Of a stretch of 19,223 nucleotides of DNA, positions 8,183 to 19,158 are shown in pieces; position 1 is the stretch's first letter; each line of letters starts with the position of its first letter. The DNA is from Byssochlamys sp. IMV 00236. Taxonomy: Eukaryota > Ascomycota > Eurotiomycetes > Eurotiales > Thermoascaceae. The notes beneath the pieces were generated by a model that was given only the letters and a program-made list of their open reading frames with translations, made no database searches and was not told the origin of the DNA. The DNA is taken from the NCBI GenBank assembly GCA_001931875.2, contig MSJH02000270.1:1-19223 (forward strand), read 5' to 3'. The translations under genes and the position numbers were made by a program.

Positions 8183-11100
8183 TATCGATGTTTCCAATTG
8201 TATTCAAAAGACTTTTCGAAATCGAGTTTAGCAACCATGTGGTCCCATTCGTCAACTGTCTTCACAAACAGTCTTTGACCCGTTTTGGGATCACCAAATA
8301 GTTCGACCCAGTAAGCTAACTCTTCATCGTTTGTCACAAAAACAAGTCGCTCAGGCTTTTCTGGGTTTGCCTCTTGCTGTTTTTTGTGATAGAATAATAA
8401 GCAGCTTAGGAGAGGTCTGTACTTGTTTGGTACATCATCAAATGTACTAGTTTCCTTGTGCTCATCGTCATCATGGCCAGCAGAACCAAGAGCTTCTTCA
8501 TTATTCAGATCTTCATATTCATATACTTCACTAAAAGCATCCTCTTCATCGGAATAATCTACATCAGACTCTTCATCCCTGGCTCTTCTTTTTGTAGTGA
8601 TCAATATGCTACTAGAACTACTTGCAATAGACGCTGTATCATCATCATCTTCTTCTTCTTCTTCATCGCTGCTTTCTTCTTCTTGTTCAGAGGGAAGTAG
8701 CTCATCGAATCTTTTTGATGTCATCTCTTCTCCAATCCAATACTCTCCAGCTTGGTTCCACTCTGATAACTTCTCACTCACCTTTTGCGTGCGAAGATAG
8801 GATGCCGTCGTTACTTCTTTTACTTTTGTCTCAAGCAATTTTTGATCCAAGAAACGAATAGATTCTCTTGCTTGTACGTTCATGTGTGAATTACCCTTTT
8901 TGTGGCCATCTAGTAAATCAATGACTTCAAGAGGCACGATGACCTCCAGCACACTCTGTCCAACAGACTGATTAGCCCATTTTTTAACTTTTGGCAATGC
9001 ATCCAAGAAGGCGGTGATGTCTACAACGCAGGTATACACGTCCTTGGGCGTATCTTGTTTGTTGTTGTTGTTGTTGGCTATACAATTTACATTCTTTTCT
9101 AAAGAAGATACTTGTTCCATTAGACGTTGAGTAGCCAATGCCTTCATAAATCTGTTTTGTTGTTGACGCTATATAGCGGTTATGAGTTCTCTCCTTTATG
9201 TTTATACATCTGCCTTTTTTTACCTTGGCATTTTCATCAACAATAGTATATTTTTGTTCGTTTTGGTTATATTGAATAAACTCAAACGACTAAAGAATAA
9301 AGTTAGCCATACAATCTTTTGATCTATGGACAATGAATTGCTTACAGTAGAGTCTGCCATCTTCTTGATCATCTCTCTTACTCTTCCCCAGCGTACTTGT
9401 CTCTTTCCTTCTGTACTGTGATCTACAGAATAGACTTGCTCTTTGAAAAAGTCAACTGTTTGGTGGAAGGAAACTAGAGGAACTAAACCCAAGAGCTGGA
9501 GATCTTCAGATATAGGATAGGTGGTAGGTAGTGTGTTCAAGACAGGGTCGGGAAATGAAGAATGGGTGATGAGTAAAGAGAGCAATGACTGGACAGCATT
9601 CATCAGCCCTTTCTTCTCAGGATCTCTCACCCTACTCGATGATGTTAGACAATGTTGGAGTAAGGAGCTAAAATTGGCCGAGATAAAGGTCGACCAGATA
9701 CCGAGACCAGGAAGCAAGGTATCTTCTATGACAGATTCTAAGCTCTTTTCGGCTGTGTCCTTTTCAAATACCTCTCTAGATGCTCGATAGAGGTCTCTAA
9801 AGAGAATAAAAACGAACGTATAGAGATAGACTTGTGTGGACAAGATGATGGGTCGCAAAGTAAAGTTAGATTTATCCTTGAGTCTTTCTCCAGCGATCCA
9901 TATAGAAATAAGTGTAATCGTGACCGTACGTGTGATTGTCGTCTTGAGAATATGTAGAGCCGTATTAGTCTTTTCGTCTTGGCGTGTAGCTATTTCTCGG
10001 ATAACTTGTCCAAGTTGAGTTGTTATTGATTGTATATCTGGGAAACAATCTCGGTCGTCACTATCATTAAACATGAGCGTCTTGTGCATGTTTAGAAAGG
10101 ATTCGACAAATTGAGATATGAGTAAAATAGGAGATGGGTCATCGTTATTGGGCTTGACAGAATTCAGCTTCAACTTTGAGTAAAACGATTTTAAATTGTC
10201 TCTTGCTACTGTAGAAGGGTGTTTCACTGCCAAACTATATTTCCAGCAAATACATGAGAGAATTGCAATCAGATGTATATATATTCTCAAGAATTTACCT
10301 CATACAATAGTACCAAACGACGTCGATAGCATTACCATTCGAAATGGATACAAGCGCAAGTTGACAATAAGGTTTTCCACTTGATCTAAACACGTCAACT
10401 GCCTTGAGATAGCATGTCTTGGTTAACTCCCAATACTCTCTATATTTTTTGTTTCTTGTCTGTGTAGCATGTTGCGCATGATAACGAGACAGGTCACCCA
10501 AGCATATATAGTTGAATTGTAATAGATGGCCCAACTGTTCTTTATCATGATGCTTGAATAATTCGATCCCAAATACCTTTGTGTCTTCGATATGATATGT
10601 GGATTTGATATTACTGTTTAATTCTCGGTAAAAATTAAAAGCTGTTTCGATGCGTGAGAGCAATGCCTTCTCTAGCCCCTTGTCATCTGGTTTGTTACGC
10701 AACTTGCTGCGGACACTCTCAATGTCGGCATAAAAGATATATCTCCAGATTTTATCTTCTATATGATGCTTTGTGGCGTAGAGCAGGTCAGTATCAAACA
10801 TTTGTCGATATGTCTTTTTTAAGCTATAACAAATTAAGATCACGTATATTTATTATGAATCTTTAGCTCACCTCTGACGAACATATCCTATTTCTTCTTC
10901 TGTTGCAGCTATTTGTTCTATGGCAATAGCCTTTGCTACACGGTCTTTTCCTTTATTAGGTACACTTGAATAATTGATTATAAGCTGCTGCTGAAGTTCC
11001 TTTAGTTGTTTCTCCAAAGCATGAGCTTCACTATAAGAATATAAGTAACTATGATTTGAAATAATAATGATATATATTACCTTGTAAGATCAGTCATGCT

Positions 11101-11247
11101 GTAATTAGGTTCTTTATCAACTATGGGAATATCATTTTTATTGTCATCTTGCTTTCTTTTATTTCTTGGACGACGTCTTCTCTTGTCGCCTTTATTATTG
11201 TTAAAACGTTGGTTTCTATTTAACTTTGACTGATCACTAGACTGCAT
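8182..11247 (-). CDS. smg6: SMG6/EST1A-like protein: 14-3-3/TPR-like domain plus PIN nuclease
   Basis: Six exons (11247-11081, 11030-10872, 10823-10299, 10234-9346, 9289-9224, 9168-8182) give 930 residues; introns are 48-64 nt, all GT-AG. Family role: phosphorylated Upf1 recruits SMG6, which cuts mRNA in nonsense-mediated decay; EST1 relatives also act at telomerase. Residues 1-55 carry a basic stretch (KGDKRRRRPRNKRKQ), a likely nuclear signal. A predicted coiled coil follows (about 58-105). The EST1 helical domain starts near 110 and shows CLGDLSRY (216), GKPYCQLALVSISNGNAIDV (from 258) and HPSTVARDNLKSFY. The C-terminal PIN domain runs 645-930; putative metal-binding Asp are D652 (VVDITAFLD), D846 or D847 and D883 (VTNDEEL). 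A Ser/acidic insert of about 80 residues (760-842) splits the PIN fold. The start is the first in-frame ATG (MQSSDQSKLN). The assignment is strong; telomere versus decay role cannot be told from sequence. Confidence 0.92.
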
Positions 11248-11381
11248 AGTAGTTGATTTGAAAATCTCATTATTCAACTTGTATGTTTTAGCTTAAGAAA
11301 TAACCAAAGGGATTATATGGAAATGTATAAAATATATAAAAATGTATCACTGGATTATATCTGAATAGTATGCACACAAAT

Positions 11382-11409
<28 letters not shown>
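11382..11409 (+). repeat. (GA)n microsatellite upstream of the SMG6-like gene
   Basis: About 13-14 AG/GA units, then GAAAGAAAG. It lies between the ubp12 stop and the SMG6-like start; read on the transcribed strand it is a CT tract, typical of fungal promoters and initiator regions. Confidence 0.9.
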
Positions 11410-11412
<3 letters not shown>

Positions 11413-11460
11413 AAGAGCGGAAAAAAAAACAGGCTTGTCATAAAGGTCAACCACTCTGCA

Positions 11461-11466
11461 TTTATT
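11461..11466 (-). terminator. Polyadenylation signal AATAAA of ubp12
   Basis: On the minus strand AATAAA lies 16 nt past the ubp12 stop codon, upstream of the SMG6-like gene's promoter region. Confidence 0.5.
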
Positions 11467-11482
11467 AGCCAATCAAAACATT

Positions 11483-14273
11483 TTAATCAACATTGCTTCT
11501 TCTTCTACGACGTTTGTAGAATAATACATAAGCTGCACTTGTCTATAATATTTTATTAAATACTGAATATTATTATTATTATTATTACCTTGATTCTACG
11601 TTCGTCTATTTTTGTAACAGAGGTATCATCAAAGTCATACCACTGCTTGTCTATCGCATTTTGAGCATAAGCAGTGTCTATTGAATTAAATAAGCGGATA
11701 TACTATGAAAACAAATGTATACAACATCAAAAGCTTACAATGTCCTCCACCCATATCTCCATAATGATTATCTATAGCATATAAATCATACACGAGTCGA
11801 TCATTATCCTTGACATCAATCACATAATCTGTCATATCAAGACCAGATATAGGAAAGTCTACAAAGGTATTTAGCTTATTACGCCACATTCTTACTTGAC
11901 TAAACCGCTTTAGATGAATAATCATGATCTCAGGCAACCTCCAGAGATCAAGCTTCTTGGTTGCTCTCTGTTGCTTTTTACACCTCGGACAATACCATAG
12001 ATCGTCATCCGTCAGATGCTCTTCCCTTGTGAACTCTCGTAAACAGGCATAGATATCAGGTCGATCCTGTTGATTTCCATTGGCGAGATTATCAAAGGCT
12101 CTCCAACGACCAGTGTTTACCGTCAGGACATCAGGGTTGTTCCTTTTTGGAGTACTTCCAAAGATCTCAAATGCCTTTTCCTTTTTCCATTGGGTCAGTA
12201 CTGCCTGTCCTTGCTGAATGGTATTTGGGTCGTGTTCATCTGGCATGAAAGCAACATCTGTAGGTGGATTTAGAAGTGGGAAATGGGCGTCTTCTGATTC
12301 CTTGTTGATAAATGTTTTGATCGTAAACATGCCTTGCTCTATCGGTGTCCCGTCTTCATTGATCAATGCCTTGGCTGTGTATCGTTGAACGCAAAGACTA
12401 ATGGATGTGTACAGATCAGGAGTGTCCTTTGAGGTGTCAAAGGCAAGAATAGAAGGATATCCAAACATATTGAAATGGGTGCCATCGTTGTCGATGAGTT
12501 GAAAGTATATCGGAAACAAGATCCAGTTGGGATCAGGGTAGGCAAAGGGTATCTCGTAAACATAAATGATGTCGGTAAGTTGTATAGCCGAAAGAGGGTC
12601 ACTATCCTTGTAGAGTGTACATATCTTGCTTTGAAACATGCGAGTGATTAGAAACTATATCTTCCAAGTAAGTAATAACTAAGGTATAACGTGATCTTTT
12701 TCTTACATGTTTACTATCTTTCAGTTTATTCATAATGGCTTGCTTCAGGTCAGCAATCGTTCTGCTTTGCTTGGTCAGAGACACTGTAAACTTGCATTGC
12801 CTTGGTTTATGATAATAGATAAATGTGATATTTAATTTACAAATGCTGACTGGAATCGGTAAAGATAAATGCATGAACGGATCAAAAGTAATAGAGACCT
12901 TTATTAATACATAATAGGGCGTATAAAAAGAAAGAGGAAAAGGGTTCATTGTGTGTCTATTCATATTTTATATCTATATTCTTACCTTATTACATTCATT
13001 ACATCTCAACTTATTCTTAAACTGCCCTTGGAACAAATCGACAATGACTGAGTTATTCCTTGACTTGTGATACTTCCACAGTTGATCTGCGATCTCTTCT
13101 TGTTGAGATTCATCCTCATAATCGTGCATCTGAACATATGGCTTATGATGTACTCTATTCATATCTTCGTGTAGTCCATCGAGTAAAAAGCCAAGGAACT
13201 CTTGGGAATCTTGTTGTTCGTATCCACTAAAATGAGAATTGAACCTTTCAAACGTTTTCTACATGTTAAATCGACAATGTATAAATAATCATTCATTTTA
13301 CTCTTATATGCATACATACTTTAAATTCATAGGGGGATATTGACGAACTATGTTCTATACGCCATATAGACTTTATCAAACTCGCGTATGATTCAGCTAG
13401 TTCACCTCTTAGACCCAGTGGGTTGTATCGGTTGATGTCCTTCTTGTATAAATCTTTCAAGAGCCAATATGTTAATTTTGGCGTATTGCTAAGACACTGA
13501 ATAGCTGAATTCATGTAGCATGTGTTTCCTAGATTATTTAAGCCGCGTAATCCTCTTGTTACGGTCGATGATGTTGTTGACTCAGTCTTGATAGCCAAAG
13601 AGTACCTCCTTTCATCCTTATTGGGCAAATAGTTTGTGATGGGGACATGTGTTGGTATCGTGGAAGGATGAATCGTCTTGACAGCTAAGGTATCAAGGAG
13701 AGATTCAGTAATGAACGTATTGCTCTCAATCGGTCGTTTCAATATCCAAACACAACTGATGGATGCTGACAGATGGAGTGCACTGACCAATGCCTGATAA
13801 AAGTCCTTGACCGTGGCTTCACAATCTATATTGAATGTTTTCCTTTGACTTGACTTTTGGTGCATCTGGTAGACTTCAAAGTGATATAGGCTTTTGACAC
13901 TTCTTTTGACAATAAATCTCTCGTCATTGATTCCATACCATTCCATTAAGCTTTCCCAAGCTCTCTTGGGTAAAAGGATATAATCTGTACCACATATTAG
14001 ATTTCCTTTTACTTTGTAATCTTTATCAAATAATGACGAATTGTCAATAGTTGATAGTCTGTCGACATCTCCTCGACAATATGATTTGAAGTCGTTGTAC
14101 CATTTTGTTGAAATGAGGAACCACTTTTCGTCCTGTTCTAATCTTGTTGAATTCTTTATTTCTTTAATGTAGTTAAATTGTTCTTCCTTTGACAGTTGAT
14201 ATTTTTGTTTTTTATAATGTTCATCTCTTGTTTTCATAGAATCTATTAATCTCCTTCTTTTCTCATTCGTCAT
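11483..14273 (-). CDS. ubp12: Ubp12/USP15-type ubiquitin carboxyl-terminal hydrolase with DUSP domain
   Basis: Six exons (14273-13320, 13258-12986, 12898-12707, 12654-11739, 11677-11589, 11542-11483) give 827 residues; introns are 46-87 nt, all GT-AG. It is a cysteine protease that removes ubiquitin from proteins. Residues about 30-115 fit the DUSP domain ([33 protein letters not shown]); 130-200 looks ubiquitin-like. The USP fold starts near 241 with [20 protein letters not shown] (catalytic C252), then [20 protein letters not shown]. Zinc-binding CxxC pairs appear as RCNEC and YCPRC. The catalytic His is H778 (GGGHYTAYAQN) and the acidic partner is D795 in WYDFDDTSV. It ends [19 protein letters not shown], with a run of five Arg that may be a nuclear or membrane-binding tail. 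It is shorter than yeast Ubp12 (about 1250). All triad residues are present, so it should be active. Its ATG lies only 59 bp past the set2 stop. Confidence 0.93.
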
Positions 14274-14321
14274 TTTTAATAATGATAACAATAATAATAA
14301 TAAAAAAAAAGAAGAGCTATT

Positions 14322-14327
14322 TTTATT
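14322..14327 (-). terminator. Polyadenylation signals of set2
   Basis: Two overlapping AATAAA-type sites follow the set2 stop at once (14328-14333 and 14322-14327, minus strand). The site lies in the 59-bp gap before ubp12, so set2 termination and ubp12 initiation share the same few tens of bases. Confidence 0.5.
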
Positions 14328-14332
14328 TTTAT

Positions 14333-17097
14333 TTACAGTTGCTTGAATGTATCAATAAACCTTTCAATCTTTACACGTAAACTACTATCCAGGGCTTTAA
14401 TCTTTCTACCAGATTTTATTTCCTTATCCACGATATAATGCGTCATCTATCATAAGAAGACGTTCGTTTATTATTACTACTTATCTATAATTATTCTTAC
14501 CTTTCTTGCCATGTCTTTAAATACATGCTTATCTCCTTTCCACAAACATTGTTGATCTGCCAAACTTAGATACTTTGTAACCACTTTACCAATTTCATTT
14601 TTTAATTCAACTTCACCAAGTCCTTCTTTTTCTTCTTCTGCTTCACTTGCTTCTGGTGTAGATGCCTTTTCTGTAGTACGATGTGATGTTGGTGAAGGAG
14701 GCAATGGTGAAGAGGATACAGATGGAAGTGATGGAGGAGGTGGAGGAGGTGGAGGTAGAGCTGTATCTAATGGAGGAGGAGGAGGTGGTGGTGGAGGCTG
14801 AGGAAGAAGAGAAGATTGTTCTGTAGGTATCTCCCATTGGACTTGTTGAGTAAGGACATTGTAATAATAAAATGTTCCGTCTTCATTCATGATCAATTGC
14901 CAATTGGCGGGTAATGGCTCTTGTTGTTGTTGTTGTTGTTGTGGATAGTAATAATTATAATAATATTGATAATAGTAATAGTTATTATAATCATACAGAT
15001 CATATTGTTGACTATGTACAAATTGTGTATTGTTTTTTACAGGTATATCATTTGGCTGTAATGACGGATACTGCATTAACCTTGCCAGGCCTTCATATGT
15101 CACACTCAAGGGAATATACTCATAATAGTCCTCGTCTGGATCAAATAATTCCCTTGTGGATTCAATCCTCATCCTCTTTTTAGACAACTTATGTTTCTTT
15201 GGTTTTGTATGTTCTTCTTTTGTGTTTGCAACCGAGTGACTTTCCTTGGTATCTGCTATGGGTTGAACTATGGGTGATTGTTCAGTATCGCTGTGTGCAT
15301 GGTCTGTTACTTCAGCGTGTGATCTTTTAGGAATACGATAGACACTCTTCAATTGACCCCACTTGTGCAATAAGCCGATTGACAATTGACGTATCGTATC
15401 GTCGTCGTGCTCAGTAAACTTGTCGACAATATCAAACAGCTTGCAGTCTTCAAGTCCGTTTCTGTTGGCAAGTGGCAATTGTTTCAACACCTCCAATGTT
15501 TTGCATACAATATCGTCATCATGCTTCCATTCACTTAGCCAGAACTTGAATAGTTTGAGACCATGTAGCCTGACAATCATTTTTAGAATCTCTTTTCCAT
15601 AAGAATTATGTGGATTTGTCAGCTTGAGTCGCATCAACAGCTTGTTCACCAATCGAGGCTTTCCAACAGAATTTAGCATCTTTTTCACAAACGCTTGTAC
15701 CTTGTCTATATCCTGTAATGGTTGGATCTTTTGAATATCAATCTCATCCTCATCCTCTGAAGAATAACTTGAGGTGTCTGTCGACATTCTTTCATCTATA
15801 TCGGCTGCTGGCATTGTTAATGTCGTGGCTGCACCGATATATCCTTTACAATTGACTTCTCCACAGAAACATGTCTGAGCTACAGCGCCATAACGCTCAA
15901 ATTTATAATCAAAGGTCAACTCTTCGCCGGCTTTGATATCTCTGTTTGTAAAGATGCCAATCCTCATCTTTTTTCCAATAACCCATTTCTGCGTCACACA
16001 GTTTGGACGACACGAGTGATTCATAAATCTGGCCAAGCAGCCCTTCTTGGTAGCGTCAATCACTTCATCATTCTTGAGGGTCATAAAATAATAGTGCTTG
16101 AACCCTTGGGCATCGTATTCTCTTGTTCGTTTTAGAAATTCGTTTTGAGTGATGACCTCTCCAACATATTCCATAATGAATGAATTACTAATGCGTGAAG
16201 ATGTCAGTTATGATACAATGTGTAACTATCATTTAATACCATTTTAAGTAATCTTTACTTTGATAAATCAGTAAGTGCTCTTAGCCCATAGCCCTTCTTT
16301 TCAGTCTTTATGACATCTACTCTAGCATATTGGCCTAGTTGAAACCGCCTGTTTCTGCAAAAGATACCACAGGGACAGTCTTGAACCATGCATTCCATAA
16401 ACATCATGCGGTTAATGCAAGCAGTATCATCACCACAGGCTTCAGAGGGATTGTCCTGATCTGGGTCATATTTACATTCACATGGCATCGATTCTTCTGC
16501 CATTGACCTGCCTGTTGCCGAACCGATATAAATATTTTCTGAAATGTTCTCATACATTTCCATGGCTTCGGCTGTGGCAGATGGTAGTTGTTTGGTATCG
16601 ATCATTTTCACTTGTTGGTCTCTATGGTAACTAGACTTCATTTTCTGAATGCTGTTGTCATCATCCATTATATCTATATCTTCTTCATCTGAAGTAAACG
16701 ACTTTTCATATTCGGCCACATAACCTTCCGAAAGCCCTTCTTTTTCTCCATGCTCAAGCGTAGTAAGATCATGCTCTTGCTCAAAATTTTCTTCTTGTTC
16801 AGAATTATAATAAGCATCATCTTGTTCCTGACTTGTACAAGTTGAAGTAGTAGCAGCAGTACTGCTCGGGGGCCTCTTTGAACCAAATTCAAAGTGAAAT
16901 TCAAACATGCTTGTCTTGACCACGATGGACTGGTGCTCTTGCTCTTTAGTATTCTGTTTCATTCTATCCCACATTTTTTGTGAAGTATTTGTAGAGGAAG
17001 TAACTTGAACAACATTCACTTTTGAAGGATTACAAGGTGTGTCCAACACTTGAAAAGAATGGGTGTTATTAAAGGTTGAGTCGTCATTCAACGTCAT
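14333..17097 (-). CDS. set2: Set2/SETD2 histone H3 lysine-36 methyltransferase
   Basis: Three exons (17097-16259, 16187-14501, 14446-14333) give 879 residues; introns are 71 and 54 nt. It methylates H3K36 during elongation, using S-adenosylmethionine. Domains: acidic N-terminal region (1-200); Cys-rich AWS (202-254, [10 protein letters not shown] to [12 protein letters not shown]); SET (256-375) with [11 protein letters not shown], cofactor and substrate motif [11 protein letters not shown] (N336-C339) and Y374 in FDYKFERYG; post-[16 protein letters not shown]; a TFIIS-N/LW-like helical region (440-560, [20 protein letters not shown]); Tyr/Asn tract and Q7 (675-702); WW domain (703-735, [16 protein letters not shown]); two polyproline runs (744-765); and a C-terminal SRI domain (805-879), which binds phosphorylated RNA polymerase II CTD. 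ATG 17097 was chosen; an in-frame reading upstream lacks ATG. A 5'UTR intron at 17100-17196 is possible. Identity is certain; the exact start less so. Confidence 0.95.
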
Positions 17098-17549
17098 ACC
17101 TGAATCTACTACTTTAATTTTTAGGTGATCTTTAGTAATAAAAAAGGAAAAGACTGTGAAGGTCAATAACCATCATGTTGTTTAATTAATCATTACCTTT
17201 ACTTTAACACACAAACAAACACAGGTACACGGACGTATACACACACACAAACAGATAGAAATAAAAAAGAAAGAAAAAAGAATAAAAAAAGTAGGGCGAG
17301 AGAAAAGGTATTTTTTTTTTTTTAATTCCCAAAAAATCTTTACCCAATGGTTATCCTTAATTGTCTACTTTAGAACGGAATAAGAAAGCTTACTTTATGG
17401 TCAAGACTTTTAATTTCCTTTTCTTTTTCTCTTTCTTTTAATGTGTTATCAATGTATATAAAGAGAGATACTTTAATTTCAGCCAAGACATATATACATT
17501 ATGAATATTTATTTGTCATACCTTCTCTTTGTACATTTACAGTGTTGCC
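17098..17549 (-). promoter_or_regulatory. Upstream region of set2, possible 5'UTR intron
   Basis: Just before the set2 ATG the minus strand reads ATTCAG then GTATG, a good acceptor; GGTAATG at 17197-17191 is a good donor, giving a candidate 97-nt leader intron (17100-17196). Further upstream are an AC-rich run (17219-17252), an A-rich purine tract and a 13-T run. No gene recognised. Confidence 0.35.
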
Positions 17550-18653
17550 ATGGAAATAAATAATGATCATTTGGTGATCATGATCAGTGACATTAAAACT
17601 GCACAATAAAAACAAGTCACACCTGCTCACAAATATGCAAGTTGTGCCAATGTCACTTGTTCAACAGACCGCTACAATACATTCTTTGATATGCCAAAGA
17701 CTATAGATATGATGGTTGCCATTTTAAGTACATTGCATGTACTCCAAGTAAAAGATGTAAAGTGATAGTAACTTGTTGTATTTTCTGAGAATGAAGGCTT
17801 ATAGCTACAAATCTGGAGCAATGTCAACTATGAAGGCACAGCTAATATTCATACTATCTATCATCTTAATTTTTCTAATTGTGCATATTTAAAACCTATA
17901 GAAAGAGAAAAGAGTTTTTGTCTGTTTAATATATATTTAAAGGAGCTTGTGTAACTGCAAGTTATTTTTGCAAAGTGCTAGTTTTCATACTGATACTGCT
18001 TGTATACATGCAACAAATAAGTTTAACCTATCTTTCTACGTCTTATTTTGATTATATACTTACTCTGTGTCAATTCAAACCTTTACTCTGTGCTAAGGTC
18101 AATATGCTATCTAAAAAAAATAATCCTAAAGCTAGATCACGAAGCCAGTGCCTACAAAATGGATTTGGGATGTGACAGCCAATATTGTATGGTGAAAATA
18201 AACCGTTTCCATTTCACAAGCGACTAGTCGGATGGTGTTTCGTTCTTACCACCACTATTAGAAAATACGAATCAAATCAAGCAAATTGTAGAAATAGTCA
18301 TAACCAGCTTATGCCAAGCAGTCGATAGGAATTATGAATACCTGTCTACACTTATTAGAAAGTCATGTAGCAATCCGATGCTTACTAATTGGGATGACAT
18401 CAATAATCAAAATGTCGGTGAAACGAAGACGAACAATGTGATAGGTGTCCGTCTCTGTTATCGTCAAATTAGTGATATTTTTTGGATATTCACATTATGC
18501 TTGCTTGAAAGATATAAGGAAAAAGGGTATATAAAACTTTATTATAATTCTATATGCAAATAAAGCATGGCTCTAAAAGCATCTATCACATTGGGAGTCG
18601 CATTGGAATCAACTGATATCGTATTAGGAACAATTTCCGAAAACTATATTTAG
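17550..18653 (+). pseudogene. Broken coding sequence of unrecognised family
   Basis: One plus-strand frame reads like protein in two blocks. Block 1 (17550-17765) starts ATG and has one internal stop (17607-17609); it includes HKYASCANVTCSTDRYNTFF and DMPKTIDMMVAILSTLHVLQ. Block 2 (18027-18653) stays in the same frame for about 209 codons with only two internal stops (TAG 18225-18227, TAA 18561-18563), including DHEASAYKMDLGCDSQYCMV, NRFHFTSD, PPLLENTNQIKQIVEIVITS, ANT-like spacing of Asn in LTNWDDINNQNVGE, CYRQISDIFWIFTLCLLERY and SITLGVALESTDIVLGTISE. An AT-rich sequence of this length would be expected to hold many more stops. The middle (17766-18026) has several and may be a former intron, since GTAAAG follows block 1. 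I do not recognise the family. It may be a decayed copy of a lineage-specific or mobile-element gene. Confidence 0.4.
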
Positions 18654-19158
18654 ACGTGATCTATATGTGAAAAAGTGCAAAAAAGGAAACATAACCGAGA
18701 TAAGCTCGAGTAATGAACGATATGCTGTTGCTTGTAGCTTAATAAGCTTCTAATTTGAGCCAATGTATGTCTGAAGGAAGTGGACCTAGTCTGTTGGTGA
18801 GTGGTGGGAAGCAATAAGACGCATCTTGTCAAATAGTAAAGTCATTTTTTTTTATGTACAAGAAATAATTTCCCTGTGAAGACCCTGATCACCCTATCTC
18901 TCTGACAATCTGTCCATAGATCAGTTTCTATATATGGAGATAGACATAGTTCCTTCCTTTGTCTATTTCTCTTTTTTGCTTAGATATTCACTATACTTTT
19001 ATTTGTATTTCTTTGTCTATTGAACAAGCATCATTCAGTAAAGAGACGGATTCAAGTGTAAGGTAGTAAAATGAAGCTTGAAAAAAAGATAAAAGTAACC
19101 GTGGGCCGCAGATCCTATTTTCATGTGATCCACTCTATAATAAGAGAACAACAGAAAT
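18654..19158. other. Spacer, no gene seen
   Basis: AT-rich sequence with scattered stops in all frames. I see no convincing coding stretch, tRNA or inverted repeat. The right part presumably belongs to the regulatory region of a gene beyond the window. Confidence 0.5.

Noticed and set aside
8458..8800. Plus-strand open frames rich in Ser/Ile/Phe opposite the SMG6-like gene
   Set aside because: They are antisense shadows of the acidic GAA/GAT repeats in the PIN insert.
14643..15183. Open frames in other registers across the set2 low-complexity region
   Set aside because: They come from repeated proline and glutamine/tyrosine codons of set2; the set2 frame carries the WW and SRI domains and is clearly the real one.
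16181..16190. Suspected stop codon at the set2 exon 2 start
   Set aside because: With the acceptor at 16188-16190 and phase 2, the join reads [13 protein letters not shown] without a stop.
17791..17892. 33-codon open frame ending in a hydrophobic stretch (LIFILSIILIFLIV)
   Set aside because: AT-rich sequence readily encodes Ile/Leu/Phe runs. No homologue known to me, no leader evidence, and it lies between blocks of a probable pseudogene.
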